64,000 nt of DNA from Erythrobacter sp. BLCC-B19. GTDB lineage: Bacteria; Pseudomonadota; Alphaproteobacteria; Sphingomonadales; Sphingomonadaceae. The DNA lies in the NCBI RefSeq assembly GCF_028621955.1, contig NZ_CP117516.1, positions 642,001 to 706,000 on the forward strand. Reading direction: 5' to 3'. The notes under the pieces are model-generated. The model ran no database searches and had not been told where the DNA came from. It worked only from the letters and a program-made list of their open reading frames with translations. Shown piece by piece: positions 1-8,728 of this stretch (within the stretch, counting starts at the first letter, position 1; the number at the start of each line of letters is the position of its first letter). The translations under genes and the position numbers were made by a program.

Positions 1-679
1 GCGTCAGCAGCCGCCCTGATCCCTGAATCTGGAGGAAGAAGAACTCCACCGGATCGGCCGCCCAGGCGATGATCGGCACCCGGCCCATCAATGCCCCGTC
101 CTCGATCTCGGCCCGGTCGAAATAGCGCACGAACCGCCCCTGCGCGTCATAGCGGCCCAAGGGCGGGCGGCCGGTGCGTTCGGCGGCGGGGACATCGTCA
201 GGCCAGCCGCGCACCAGATCGGTCGGCAGGGCATAGACCGGCACCTCGTATCCGGGGCGGCGGGTGCGGCTGCCGGCGATCTCGGGTTCGAAATAGCCGG
301 TGGCGAAGGCCTTGCCGTCACCGACCTTCACGATGTTGAATTCCTTGACGAAAAACGCCCGCGCCTGCGATGGCGGCGTGGTTGCGGCGCGCGCGCATGG
401 CCCCTTCCAGTCATCGGGCCGGGTGAGGCCGCTCGCATCCTCGCGGGTGGTGACACGCGGGCAGGATTCGATGAAGCTCGCCAGCGCGCCTTGCGCATCG
501 GCATCGCTCACATCGAGCGCGCCGGGCGATGGCCCGATCGCGATGCCGGCGAGCATGGCATTGGCTGCAACCGGCGCGGAGGGCGCGGTGACAACCGGCG
601 GCGGCGTGCTGCCTTGCGGAATGATCCGCCCGCAAGCCCCCAGCGCCAGCATCATGGCCAGAGCCAGCACCCTGCGCAT
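1..679 (-). CDS. mltA: Membrane-bound lytic murein transglycosylase A (MltA), C-terminus cut by window edge
   Basis: Lipoprotein glycan-strand-cleaving enzyme acting on peptidoglycan at the outer membrane. The N-terminus is a lipoprotein signal with lipobox ALGAC (Cys about residue 15). The MltA core follows: GYFEPEIAGSRT around residues 125-136, then the YALPTDLV and GRPPLGRYD segments, and WAADPVEFFFLQIQGSGR up to the window edge. These are hallmark MltA motifs, so the family is secure. The catalytic Asp and the 3D domain lie beyond the left edge. The ATG after a short gap from the Tim44-like gene was taken as start because it opens directly on the lipoprotein signal. It lies 45 bases downstream of the Tim44-like gene on the same strand, a pairing common in sphingomonads. 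Confidence 0.9.
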   Translation of the reverse strand, partial: MRRVLALAMMLALGACGRIIPQGSTPPPVVTAPSAPVAANAMLAGIAIGPSPGALDVSDADAQGALASFIESCPRVTTREDASGLTRPDDWKGPCARAATTPPSQARAFFVKEFNIVKVGDGKAFATGYFEPEIAGSRTRRPGYEVPVYALPTDLVRGWPDDVPAAERTGRPPLGRYDAQGRFVRYFDRAEIEDGALMGRVPIIAWAADPVEFFFLQIQGSGRLLT

Positions 680-724
680 CGACAACTCCCCTATGGTGCA
701 GCAGGCGCGAGGCCCGGCTGCGGA

Positions 725-1378
725 TCAGCCTTCGTCGGTTTCGTCGAGCAGCCAGTTGGGATCGCGCGAGGCGATATTGCGCGAGAAGGTCCAGACATCG
801 CGGCTCTCGATCGCATCGTCGAGCGATCCGGCAATCACATTGCCCTCCCGGTCGCGGGTGACAGCGGCAATATCGGCGACGAACAGCAGCGCGATGCGCG
901 CGGTCTTGCCGTCGAGCGAGGCTGAATGGATGCGGGTTTCCTCGATCCGGATGAGGGTGTTGTCCATCGTCTCGCCCGCCGCCTCGCGCGCGTCGAGCGC
1001 GGCGGTGAAGCCGGCGTAGACATCATCGTCGCAGAGTTCGCGCAGGGTCTCGCGGTCGCCCTTCCAGAAGGCTTCGAGGATCATGCGATAGGCCGCGCGT
1101 GCGCCTTCGAGGAACTGGGCGAGGTTGAACTTGCTGTCGGCGGCGGAAATCTCGCGCAGCGCGCGTTCGACCGCGGGCATCACGCCTTCAAGCTCGACAG
1201 CGCGCGGCGGCACAACCGGGGCGGGGACAGCGGCCGGGCGGATGCCGACCGGCTTGTCATCCGATTCGAAGCGCTGCGGCACGGGCTCTTCTTCCTGCTC
1301 GGCCCGGCGACCCAGCACCGAGTAGAGCCGCAGGCCCAGGAAGGCGGCGACCATGGCGAGGATGACGATTTCGAGCAC
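725..1378 (-). CDS. Tim44-like domain inner-membrane protein
   Basis: 218 residues with a GTG start, chosen because it opens directly on a single N-terminal membrane segment (about residues 3-20, LEIVILAMVAAFLGLRLYS). A charged, proline-containing linker with EQEEEP follows, then a Tim44-like domain from about residue 85 to the end (FLEGARAAYRMILEAFWKGD, then ALLFVADIAAV). The family resembles the C-terminal domain of mitochondrial Tim44. In alphaproteobacteria it is thought to help protein insertion or quality control at the inner membrane, though its exact role is unproven. It is divergent from secB, another protein-export gene, which fits that theme, and is followed by mltA. Translation reads open well upstream of this start, but that part has no conserved look. 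Confidence 0.82.
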   Translation of the reverse strand: MLEIVILAMVAAFLGLRLYSVLGRRAEQEEEPVPQRFESDDKPVGIRPAAVPAPVVPPRAVELEGVMPAVERALREISAADSKFNLAQFLEGARAAYRMILEAFWKGDRETLRELCDDDVYAGFTAALDAREAAGETMDNTLIRIEETRIHSASLDGKTARIALLFVADIAAVTRDREGNVIAGSLDDAIESRDVWTFSRNIASRDPNWLLDETDEG

Positions 1379-1654
1379 TATACCGATCCGATCTTCGTAG
1401 GCGAGAGAGGCAAAGCTACGGCGCACCTTTGTCCAAGGATGCCACCCTGCCTTAAATGGGGTTGGATTACAATTCGCCAACGGCCAATAGGTTGCCGCAC
1501 GCGGCGAAATCGCAAGGGCTTGTGCCGGGGCGGCCACGCCCGCGCGGTTGCGGGAGGCTTTCGCCCCTGCTAGGCGGCTTGCGCAATCGGAAGGGCCGCA
1601 CAACCCCCGCCCTTCCATTCCTGCTAGCTATCCATTGGAAAGAACGACGACATC
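1379..1654. other. Divergent intergenic region, Tim44-like gene / secB
   Basis: 276 bases between two divergently transcribed genes. It must hold both promoters, but I could not pick out a convincing -35/-10 pair on either strand. The secB side has only a weak, distant ribosome-binding stretch (GGAAAG). Confidence 0.4.
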
Positions 1655-2188
1655 ATGGCCGACGAAGAAGGCGTGCTCACCAATCTCGACACCGGCCCTG
1701 TGCCCAATGGCGCCGACACCGCGCCGATGGTGGGGATCATCACGCAATATGTGAAAGATCTGTCGGTCGAGAACCCCAACGCGCCCGACGCCTTCCAGTG
1801 GCCCGAGCCGCCGCAGATCGACGTGCAGTTCAACATCGCCGCCGAAAGCGCCGGGCAGGACGTGCACGAAGTGACGCTCAAGCTGACGCTGACCGCCGCC
1901 TCGCAGCGCGGGACGGTCTATGTCGTCGATCTGGCCTATTGCGGGCTGGTGGGGATGCGCAACGTGCCCGAGGATCAGGCCCACGCCTTCCTCTATGCCG
2001 AAGCCCCGCGCCTGCTGTTCCCCTTTGCCCGCGCGGTCGTGGCGAGCGCGGTGCGCGATGCCGGTTTCCCGCCGCTGATGGTCGATCCGGTCGATTTCGG
2101 CGGAATCTACGCCCAGCAGCTCGCCGCGCGTCAGGCCGAAGCGGCCGCAGGTGGCGAGCCGATCAAGCCGGTCACGGGCAACGCCTGA
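1655..2188 (+). CDS. secB: Protein-export chaperone SecB
   Basis: 177-residue cytoplasmic chaperone that keeps preproteins unfolded and hands them to SecA. The conserved core is clear: IITQYVKDLSVENPNAP near residues 28-44, the VTLKLTLTA strand, GLVGMRNVPED, and the diagnostic LLFPFARAVVASAVRDAGFPP with PVDF near residues 115-150. The N-terminal tail of about 25 residues and the alanine-rich C-terminus are slightly longer than in E. coli SecB (155 residues), as is common in alphaproteobacteria. murJ starts 31 bases downstream on the same strand, so the two may be cotranscribed. Confidence 0.96.
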   Translation: MADEEGVLTNLDTGPVPNGADTAPMVGIITQYVKDLSVENPNAPDAFQWPEPPQIDVQFNIAAESAGQDVHEVTLKLTLTAASQRGTVYVVDLAYCGLVGMRNVPEDQAHAFLYAEAPRLLFPFARAVVASAVRDAGFPPLMVDPVDFGGIYAQQLAARQAEAAAGGEPIKPVTGNA

Positions 2189-2219
2189 TCGCCGCATCAG
2201 CAGGCAGGGTGGCTGACGC

Positions 2220-3839
2220 ATGAGCCTGATACGCAACGTCGGCACCATCGGCGGGCTGACCGCGGTGAGCCGGGTGTTCGGCTTTGCCCGCGACATCCTG
2301 CTCGCCCGCGCTTTGGGGGCAGGGCTGGCGGCGGACGCGTTCCAGCTCGCCTTTACCCTGCCCAACACCTTCCGCCGCCTGTTTGCCGAGGGCGCCTTCA
2401 GCGTCGCCTTCGTGCCGCTCTACAGCCGCGCGCTCCACGGCAAGGATGGCGAGCCGGGGAGCGAGGAGGCCGCGACCCGCTTTGCCGATGATGTGCTGAG
2501 CGTGTTCCTGTGGGTGCTGCTGGCCTTCAGCGGCGTGTGCATGATCTTCATGCCCGCGATCGTCTGGGCGCTGGCGCGCGAATATGGCGAGGTGCCCGGC
2601 AAGTTCGAGCTTTCGGTGCTGCTCAGCCGGGTGACTTTCCCCTACCTGTTCTTCATCAGCCTCGTCGCGATGCTGTCGGGCCTGCTCAACGCGCGCTCGC
2701 GCTTCGGCCCCGGCGCGGCGGCGCCGGTGCTGCTCAACATTTTCCTGATTTCGGGCATTCTGCTGGGCGACTGGCTGCGCGGGACAAGCGGCGATGATGT
2801 GGTGGTGGTGCAGATCCTTGCCGCCGCCGTCTCGCTCTCGGGGCTGGCGCAGCTTGTCTATCTGGCGTGGGAAACGCGCCGCGCGGGGGTGCGCCTGAAG
2901 GTGCAGATGCCGCGCTTCACGCCCGAGGTGAAGAAGCTCGGCCTCCTCATCCTGCCTGCGACCTTCGGGGCGGGGATCTACCAGATCAGTCAGCTGGTCG
3001 ACACCTTCTTCGCGACCTCGCTGCCGCAGGGATCGCTGACGCTGCTGAAGCTGGCCGACCGCCTGAACCAGATGCCCTTGGGGATTGTCGGGATTGCACT
3101 GGGCACCGCGATCCTGCCGATGCTGAGCCGCCATATCCACACAGGCGATGCCGCCGAGGCGCAGCGCTTGCAGGGCAATGCCTTCGAGATCGCGACGCTC
3201 CTTACCCTCCCCGCCGCCGCCGCGCTGGCGGTGTGCGCGCCTGCCTTCTGCACCGCGTTTTTCGTGGGCGGCAAGTTCACCCCCGCTGACGGCGCGATCA
3301 TGGCGAACATCGTCGTCGCGCTGGTCGCGGGGCTGCCCGCCTATGTCATCGTCAAGGTGCTGAACCCCGGCTTCTTCGCCCGCGAGGACACGCGCACCCC
3401 GGTGTGGACCGCGCTCGCCTCGCTGATCTTCAATATCGCGGTGAACCTCTATGTGGTCGAGCGTTACGGGATCGTCGGCCTTGCCGGCGCAACCGCAGCC
3501 TCGGCGAGCCTCAATTGCCTGCTGCTCTATGTGATCCTGCACAAGCGCGGGTGGTTCCACTTCACCCCCAAGCTGGTGAGCCGCGTCGCGCGCCAGCTGA
3601 TCGCCACGGGTGCGATGACAGCGGTGCTGTGGCTGCTGATGCCGCTGATGACCGAGCGCTACAGCGGCAACATCATCGAGAAGGTCTGGTCGCTCGGCGT
3701 GCTGGTGGGCGTGGGCGGCGCGGTGTTCTTCGGCGCTGCCTTTGCCGTGGGTGCGCTCGACAAGGACCTGATCGGCCAGCTACGGCGGCGCAAACCGGCC
3801 CGCACCAAGGCCGACGACGAAATCTTGGAGGTTGAATAA
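2220..3839 (+). CDS. murJ: Lipid II flippase MurJ (MviN)
   Basis: 539-residue polytopic inner-membrane protein that translocates lipid II for peptidoglycan synthesis. The N-terminus ([22 protein letters not shown]) and the [15 protein letters not shown] stretch near residues 43-57 are MurJ signatures with the conserved arginines. The [10 protein letters not shown] loop, LGLLILPA and [14 protein letters not shown] also match. Hydrophobic segments are consistent with the usual 14 helices. The stop is followed directly by trpS, whose ribosome-binding site lies inside the murJ 3' end, so the two are probably translationally linked. Confidence 0.96.
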   Translation: MSLIRNVGTIGGLTAVSRVFGFARDILLARALGAGLAADAFQLAFTLPNTFRRLFAEGAFSVAFVPLYSRALHGKDGEPGSEEAATRFADDVLSVFLWVLLAFSGVCMIFMPAIVWALAREYGEVPGKFELSVLLSRVTFPYLFFISLVAMLSGLLNARSRFGPGAAAPVLLNIFLISGILLGDWLRGTSGDDVVVVQILAAAVSLSGLAQLVYLAWETRRAGVRLKVQMPRFTPEVKKLGLLILPATFGAGIYQISQLVDTFFATSLPQGSLTLLKLADRLNQMPLGIVGIALGTAILPMLSRHIHTGDAAEAQRLQGNAFEIATLLTLPAAAALAVCAPAFCTAFFVGGKFTPADGAIMANIVVALVAGLPAYVIVKVLNPGFFAREDTRTPVWTALASLIFNIAVNLYVVERYGIVGLAGATAASASLNCLLLYVILHKRGWFHFTPKLVSRVARQLIATGAMTAVLWLLMPLMTERYSGNIIEKVWSLGVLVGVGGAVFFGAAFAVGALDKDLIGQLRRRKPARTKADDEILEVE

Positions 3840-3840
3840 A

Positions 3841-4857
3841 ATGCGCGTGGTTTCCGGCATCCAGCCGACGGGCAATCTGCATCTGGGCAATTACCTCGGT
3901 GCGATCCGCAACTGGGCGGCGATGCAGGATTCGCTGGACGAAGGCTCCGAGGCGCTGTTCTTCCTCGCCGATCTCCACGCAATCTCGCAGCCGCATGATC
4001 CGGCAACGCTGCATCAGGGCACGCTGGAAATGGTCGCGGCGCTGGTCGCCTGCGGGATCGACCCGGATCGCAGCGTGCTGTTCAATCAGGCGCAAGTGCC
4101 CCAGCACGCCGAGCTGCAATGGCTCTTGAACGGCACCGCCCGGATGGGCTGGCTGAACCGCATGACCCAGTGGAAGGACAAGGCCGGCAAGAACCGCGAG
4201 GGGCAGTCGGTCGCGCTGTTCACCTACCCCGTGCTGCAAGCCGCCGACGTGCTGCTCTATCAGGCGACCCATGTTCCCGTGGGCGAGGATCAGAAGCAGC
4301 ATCTGGAGCTGGCGCGCGACATCGCGCAGAAGTTCAACAACGACTTCTGCCCCGAGGACGCCCCCGTCTTCACCCTGCCCGAGCCGATCATCCCGGCCGA
4401 GGCCGCGCGGATCATGTCGCTGCGCGATGGGGCGGCGAAGATGTCGAAGTCCGATCCATCCGACATGAGCCGCATCAACCTTGTCGACGATGCCGACACC
4501 ATGGCGCAGAAGATCAGGAAGGCGAAAACCGACCCCGAGGCGCTGCCTTCCGAGGAAGCAGGCCTTGAAGGGCGGCCCGAGGCGAAGAACCTCGTCGGCA
4601 TCTATGCCGCGCTGGCGGGCGAATCGGTGGCCGCCGTGCTGGCGCAATATGGCGGACAGGGCTTCGGCGCGTTCAAGCCGGCGCTCGCCGATCTGCTGGT
4701 CGCCAAGCTCGGGCCGATCCGTGATCGCTTCGTCGAACTGAAGGGCGACCGTGAGGCCCTGGACGCGATCCTCGCACGCGGCGCCGCCAAGGCCCGCGAA
4801 CGCGGCGCGCCGACGCTCGATGCGGCCTATACGGCGCTGGGGCTGGTGCGGCACTGA
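3841..4857 (+). CDS. trpS: Tryptophanyl-tRNA synthetase
   Basis: 338-residue class I aminoacyl-tRNA synthetase charging tRNA-Trp. The HIGH-type motif is HLGN at residues 14-17 in the context [13 protein letters not shown], and KMSKS is at residues 200-204. The [17 protein letters not shown] stretch is a further family signature. The ATG was preferred over an in-frame TTG nine bases upstream: GGAGG sits about nine bases before the ATG, and the N-terminus then matches the family ([11 protein letters not shown]). It starts immediately after the murJ stop. Confidence 0.96.
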   Translation: MRVVSGIQPTGNLHLGNYLGAIRNWAAMQDSLDEGSEALFFLADLHAISQPHDPATLHQGTLEMVAALVACGIDPDRSVLFNQAQVPQHAELQWLLNGTARMGWLNRMTQWKDKAGKNREGQSVALFTYPVLQAADVLLYQATHVPVGEDQKQHLELARDIAQKFNNDFCPEDAPVFTLPEPIIPAEAARIMSLRDGAAKMSKSDPSDMSRINLVDDADTMAQKIRKAKTDPEALPSEEAGLEGRPEAKNLVGIYAALAGESVAAVLAQYGGQGFGAFKPALADLLVAKLGPIRDRFVELKGDREALDAILARGAAKARERGAPTLDAAYTALGLVRH

Positions 4858-4988
4858 CCGCGGCGATCTGCGACGAACCGAGGCGGACGCGCGCCGGATA
4901 TTCAATTCCGGTTCATTCGGACGTAATAGAGTATCGCGCGTAAGGGTCGTTGCCATCATTGCAATGGCCCGCAGACAAGGGTTGTGCC

Positions 4989-5648
4989 ATGATGCCTTCA
5001 ATGAAGACCTTTACCCGCCTTGCCCTTCCGTTGGCGCTCGTTGTCGGGCTTTCGGCCTGCGCTACCCCGTTCAAGGCGGATGTGTCGCGCTTTGCCGTGC
5101 CGCTGCCCGCGCCGCAGGGCCAGACCTTTGCCGTGGTCGCGGAAGACCCCAAGCTGGCTGGCGGGCTGGAATTTGCGACCTATGCCAATGAAGTCGCAGC
5201 CGAAATGACGCAGCTGGGCTATGCCCGCGCGTCCTCGCCCGAAACCGCCGATATGTTGGTGCGCTTCGACTACCGCGTCGACGGCGGCCGGGAACGGGTG
5301 CGCACCGACCTGAACGGCGCAGGCTTCGGCCCCTGGGGCCGGTGGGGCGGCTGGGGCGGCGGCTTCGGCGCGTGGGGCTTCGGCTTCAACGATCCGTTCT
5401 TCGGCGGGCCGGACGTGCGCAGCTACACCATCTACACCAGCGGCGTGGACGTGAAGATCGATCGCCGCGCCGATGGCCAGCGCCTGTTCGAAGGCAAGGC
5501 CGAAGCCGTGTCGCGCTCGAACCGCCTGCCGCGCCTCGTGCCCAACCTCGTGGACGCGCTGTTCACCGGCTTCCCCGGCAATTCGGGCGAGACCGTGCGC
5601 ATCACCATCCGCGACGACAACGAAAAGACCGTGCGCGCCGTCGATTGA
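4989..5648 (+). CDS. DUF4136-type lipoprotein
   Basis: 219 residues. A lipoprotein signal ends in lipobox GLSAC (Cys24). The mature part fits the DUF4136 family: an opening strand (DVSRFAVPLP), DMLVRFDYRVDGG in the middle, a glycine/tryptophan-rich low-complexity loop around residues 112-140, and a closing stretch (ALFTGFPGNSGETVRITI). The function of the family is unknown and it is usually predicted to be envelope-attached. I chose the ATG with an AAGG ribosome-binding stretch just upstream; an in-frame ATG three bases later is equally possible. A second, more distant DUF4136-like lipoprotein lies at 54044-54679, ending in a similar [15 protein letters not shown] stretch. Confidence 0.8.
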   Translation: MMPSMKTFTRLALPLALVVGLSACATPFKADVSRFAVPLPAPQGQTFAVVAEDPKLAGGLEFATYANEVAAEMTQLGYARASSPETADMLVRFDYRVDGGRERVRTDLNGAGFGPWGRWGGWGGGFGAWGFGFNDPFFGGPDVRSYTIYTSGVDVKIDRRADGQRLFEGKAEAVSRSNRLPRLVPNLVDALFTGFPGNSGETVRITIRDDNEKTVRAVD

Positions 5649-5690
5649 TGGTGTAAGAGCGTACGCAAGAGACCCTTGGACGGGAACAAG

Positions 5691-5717
5691 AAGGCGGCGC
5701 AGGGGATCGCGCCGCCT
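5691..5717 (+). terminator. Rho-independent terminator after the DUF4136 lipoprotein gene
   Basis: A 10-bp perfect stem (AAGGCGGCGC with GCGCCGCCTT) closes an 8-base loop and runs into TTTTTT. It lies between two convergent genes. The same sequence recurs almost unchanged at 6586-6632. Confidence 0.85.
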
Positions 5718-5737
5718 TTTTTGTTGCCTGTTTTCAG
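5691..5737. repeat. Direct repeat copy 1 (terminator-containing), flanking the RBBP9-like gene
   Basis: About 47 bases, matching 6586-6632 at all but five positions by eye. The two copies are 895 bases apart in the same orientation and bracket the complete gene at 5747-6460. Confidence 0.85.
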
Positions 5738-5746
5738 GGCGCGTGA

Positions 5747-6460
5747 TCACCAGCCCCGGCTGCGCTCCGGGTCGAGGTTTTCGAACGCCCAGGGCAGCGG
5801 AATCCGGCCGCGATGCGCCAAATGCCGCCGCAGCGAGCCGCCGTCCTCGCCCGGACGCTGGCGGCTGCGATGCTCGCGCACCAGCTGGCCGAGCAGCAGC
5901 AGGCCGAAATCCCAGTCGCCGATCCGGCTGTCGGCATTGATGTGTCCGATCGAACCGGCATAGGCGAAGGTCGCGCCCCAATCGCTCGCCAGCCCGCGCG
6001 CCACACGCAGCGAGGCATAGGGATCGTTCTCGCTCGCGGCGAGGAAGGTCGGGAACGGCAGCGTGCGGCGCGGCACGGGGGCGAAGCGGGCGATCCGCTC
6101 GTCCACGCCGGGACGCTCGGCATCGGGCGGCGCGACCAGCAGCGCGCCGACCACGGGGTTGCCATGCGCGGGCTGCTCGTATTCCGCCCACCACGCGACC
6201 GCGAGGCATCCGAGGCTGTGCGCGACGAGGATCACCGGACGCCCGGCACGGTGCACCGCAAGGTTGATCTTGTTCACCCAGGTGTTGCGATGCGGATCGT
6301 CCCACATCCCAAGTTCGACGCGCTCGGCATCGGGCACTCTGGCTTCCCAGTGCGACTGCCAATGCCGCGGGCCGCTGTTGCCGAGGCCGGGGATGATGAG
6401 AATCTGCGGATCGAGCGCCAGCTGCTCGGGGGTGAGTTCGAGAGTATGGGTGTTGGCCAT
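5747..6460 (-). CDS. RBBP9/YdeN-family alpha/beta serine hydrolase
   Basis: 237-residue soluble alpha/beta hydrolase. The nucleophile elbow is AHSLGC with Ser82, the likely acid is Asp146 (SENDPYAS), and the likely base is His173 (GSIGHINADS). The N-terminal IIPGLGNSGPRHWQSHWE motif is typical of the RBBP9/YdeN group. The natural substrate is unknown. The start at MANTHT is supported by AAGGAG seven bases upstream; a longer open frame upstream has no family resemblance. It is convergent with the DUF4136 gene and divergent from the TonB-like gene, and near-identical terminator-type repeats sit on both sides. Confidence 0.85.
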   Translation of the reverse strand: MANTHTLELTPEQLALDPQILIIPGLGNSGPRHWQSHWEARVPDAERVELGMWDDPHRNTWVNKINLAVHRAGRPVILVAHSLGCLAVAWWAEYEQPAHGNPVVGALLVAPPDAERPGVDERIARFAPVPRRTLPFPTFLAASENDPYASLRVARGLASDWGATFAYAGSIGHINADSRIGDWDFGLLLLGQLVREHRSRQRPGEDGGSLRRHLAHRGRIPLPWAFENLDPERSRGW

Positions 6461-6585
6461 TTCAGTGCTCCTTGAAGCGTGTGAATGGCCGTCCATTGGA
6501 ATGGTCCGACGCAGGCAAAATAACTCAACTGATTTGGTTGACAAGTAGGCGGCGACAGGTGCCCGAATTTTTGCGACGAATTGCC

Positions 6586-6632
6586 GAAGCGGCGCAGGGG
6601 ATCGCACCGCCTTTTTTGTCGCCTGTTTTCGG
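6586..6632. repeat. Direct repeat copy 2, between the RBBP9-like gene and the TonB-like gene
   Basis: Second copy of the 47-base repeat at 5691-5737. Its stem has one mispair (GCGGCGC with GCACCGC) before TTTTTT. It lies only about 15-60 bases ahead of the downstream gene, where a terminator pointing toward that gene is unexpected. Confidence 0.8.
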
Positions 6633-6647
6633 GGTATTGTGCGCCCC

Positions 6648-7607
6648 ATGCGCCGCTTCAGCCCCGCCCTCGCCCTGATCGCGCTTGCCGCGCCTGCCGC
6701 GCTTTGGGCGCAGAGCGTGCCGATGCCGCTGGAACCCGAGCCGGCGCGCCCCATGCTTTACGGGCCATCCACCCCCGCGCCCCCCACCAACAACCCGATC
6801 ATCTGGCGCGAGGGCCAATGGGACTTGTTCGCGGCGCAGAAGCTGAAGTTCTGCGCGCTGCGCCTGCGCGATAAGGCGAGCGGTGTGGTGTTCGGCGTGA
6901 TGCAGTCCGGGCGCGGTCCGGTGCGGCTGCGGGTCACGCCAAGCGACCGCGATGTGATGTATGCGGCCGTGACCCTGCGGGCAGGCAAGACGGCCTTTGC
7001 CGCCCCGCTGACGTTGGAAGGGACCACCGCGCATTATTGGGCGACAGGAACGGCGGCCGAGGTGCTAGGCCCTCTGGCCAAGGCCGAGGTGGTGACGGTG
7101 GAACACGACGGCCGCCTGCTCGCCCGCTTTGTGCTGGACGGCACCCGTGAGGCGCTGGCGAAGCTGGCGGACTGCGCCGCGCAGTGGCCGGACGAGCAGC
7201 TGTTCTCCCCCGTTCCCGCCCACCCCGCCCGCCCGGCGATCCCCGAGCCTGATCTGGCCGGGCCGTTCGAGCCGTGGCAACGACCGCGCGCGCTGGGGCA
7301 GGAGCACTGGATCCTGCCCGAGGATTACCCCCGCGCCTCGATGCGCGAGGACGAGCAGGGGCGCGTCGTGGTGCTGGTCGAGGTGTCAGCCGAAGGGCGG
7401 GCCACCTCCTGCAAGGTGCGCCAGTCGAGCGGCTTTGTCCGGCTCGACCAAGCGACCTGCGCCGCCATGCTGATCCGCGCCCGGTTCCAGCCGGCCACCG
7501 ATCTGATCGGCCAACCCCAAGCCGCGACCATGGCTTTCCCGGTGAACTGGAAGTTCCCGGAGATACCGGAGTCGAAGATCGTCCTTGTCCCCGGAGCCTC
7601 GCCCTAG
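6648..7607 (+). CDS. Secreted protein with TonB-type C-terminal domain
   Basis: 319 residues. A cleavable signal peptide is likely (ALWA before Gln22). The middle half is not recognised. From about residue 222 to the end it looks like a TonB C-terminal domain: DYPRASMREDEQGRVVVLVEVS, a short strand with SSGFVRLDQATCAAM, RARFQPA, and a final strand. Unlike true TonB there is no membrane anchor followed by a proline-rich spacer, so it is more likely a periplasmic protein using the fold than an energy transducer. The protein at 31072-31827 has the same layout. I used the ATG rather than a GTG three codons earlier. Its stop shares CTAG with the convergent gene. Confidence 0.7.
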   Translation: MRRFSPALALIALAAPAALWAQSVPMPLEPEPARPMLYGPSTPAPPTNNPIIWREGQWDLFAAQKLKFCALRLRDKASGVVFGVMQSGRGPVRLRVTPSDRDVMYAAVTLRAGKTAFAAPLTLEGTTAHYWATGTAAEVLGPLAKAEVVTVEHDGRLLARFVLDGTREALAKLADCAAQWPDEQLFSPVPAHPARPAIPEPDLAGPFEPWQRPRALGQEHWILPEDYPRASMREDEQGRVVVLVEVSAEGRATSCKVRQSSGFVRLDQATCAAMLIRARFQPATDLIGQPQAATMAFPVNWKFPEIPESKIVLVPGASP

Positions 7608-8215
7608 GGTGCGGCCCCGCCCTTCCGGTCCCAGATGGTCGTCTCGATTTCCATGCGCGCGTCGTCCTGCCACGCCAGCGCATCGAGAGCAGCGGCGCGC
7701 AGGCGGTCGTAGTCGTCGAAGATGCACGCCTTCTGTTCCTTGCGGGCAGCGAACCTTTCGGATGCACCGGAGCATAGCAGGGTGAACATTGTGATCCGGT
7801 CGGCAGTCCCGTCCTCGGCGAATGCGATCCGGGCGATAGCGTAGATGTAGGCGGACTTTCCTTGATCGCCTTCGACCGCGATTTCCATGAGGTAGGACTT
7901 GTCAGGCCGGTCAACCTGCGGCGGCGCGCCCGCTTCCGGCGCAGCTTCTCCGGAGAGCGAGGGTTCAGGCGCTTCCTCGCGCAGCAGAGCGAGGGCAGCC
8001 TCGCTTGGCGGTGCTTCGCCTGCGGGATCGATGGCGCGGACGAGACCCTGCGGGCCTGGCGCGAGGATCACGCGCTCCTCCTCGGAACCATAGAGCCCGT
8101 TCAGACCCGCCGTATCGCGCGCGGCGACGGGGATCAGCCGGTTCTCGGACCACCAGCCATTGCACCCGCCCAGCAGCAGGGCCAGAGCGGCGACGAACAT
8201 CATGCGCAGAACCAT
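7604..8215 (-). CDS. Putative lipoprotein of unknown function
   Basis: 203 residues. The N-terminus is a lipoprotein signal with lipobox LLGGC (Cys18), followed by an acidic, proline-rich stretch (about residues 65-105) and a C-terminal part containing YAIARIAFAEDG and CIFDDYDRLRAAALDAL. I do not recognise a family. GGAGG about seven bases before the ATG supports this start. It lies downstream of dut on the same strand, 60 bases away, and converges on the TonB-like gene with a four-base overlap. Confidence 0.7.
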   Translation of the reverse strand: MVLRMMFVAALALLLGGCNGWWSENRLIPVAARDTAGLNGLYGSEEERVILAPGPQGLVRAIDPAGEAPPSEAALALLREEAPEPSLSGEAAPEAGAPPQVDRPDKSYLMEIAVEGDQGKSAYIYAIARIAFAEDGTADRITMFTLLCSGASERFAARKEQKACIFDDYDRLRAAALDALAWQDDARMEIETTIWDRKGGAAP

Positions 8216-8275
8216 CGGCAGGCCTCCCTTGATCGGCGAGGCTAAGCCATTGGGCAATAGACAGCAATCCGCCTG

Positions 8276-8728
8276 TCAGAGCTTGGCATGGCCCCCGGTC
8301 GAACCGAACCCGCCCTCGCCCCGTTCGGTTGCGTCCAGTTCGGCCACCTCGTCCCACGCCGCCTGCACCACCGGCGCAAGCACCAGCTGGGCGACGCGGT
8401 CGCCGCGCTGGATCACGAAGGGTTCGCTGCCCAAGTTGATGAGGATCACCTTCAGCTCGCCGCGATAGTCGCTGTCGATCGTGCCGGGGGTGTTGGGCAC
8501 GGTGATCCCGTGCTTGAGCGCCAGCCCCGATCGCGGGCGCACCTGTACCTCATACCCTGCCGGGATCGCCAGCGCGAGGCCGGTTGCGACCGCGTGGCGC
8601 GCGCCGGGTGCCAGCGTCACCGATTCAGCGCTCACCACATCCATCCCGGCCGCGCCCTCAGTGGCATAGGCCGGAAGCGGCAGGCCTGCGCTATGGGGCA
8701 GGCGCTTGACTTCAACCTTGATGCTCAT
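8276..8728 (-). CDS. dut: Deoxyuridine 5'-triphosphate nucleotidohydrolase (dUTPase)
   Basis: 150-residue trimeric dUTPase converting dUTP to dUMP, which keeps uracil out of DNA. All five motifs are present: [32 protein letters not shown] with the catalytic Asp, [14 protein letters not shown], and the C-terminal [10 protein letters not shown] lid. Its start overlaps the coaBC stop as ATGA, so the pair is translationally coupled, which is the standard alphaproteobacterial arrangement. Confidence 0.97.
   Translation of the reverse strand: MSIKVEVKRLPHSAGLPLPAYATEGAAGMDVVSAESVTLAPGARHAVATGLALAIPAGYEVQVRPRSGLALKHGITVPNTPGTIDSDYRGELKVILINLGSEPFVIQRGDRVAQLVLAPVVQAAWDEVAELDATERGEGGFGSTGGHAKL

Noticed and set aside
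2172..3560. Long open frame antisense to murJ; similar long antisense frames lie over trpS, the VWA gene, dapE, dctB/dctD, the TonB receptor and yidC
   Set aside because: Their translations are rich in Arg, His, Gln and Gly, without family motifs, and each mirrors a well-identified gene. They are a normal by-product of high G+C.
6461..6754. N-terminal extension of the RBBP9-like gene across the second repeat
   Set aside because: The extension lacks conservation and covers the terminator-like repeat, and the internal ATG has a good ribosome-binding site.
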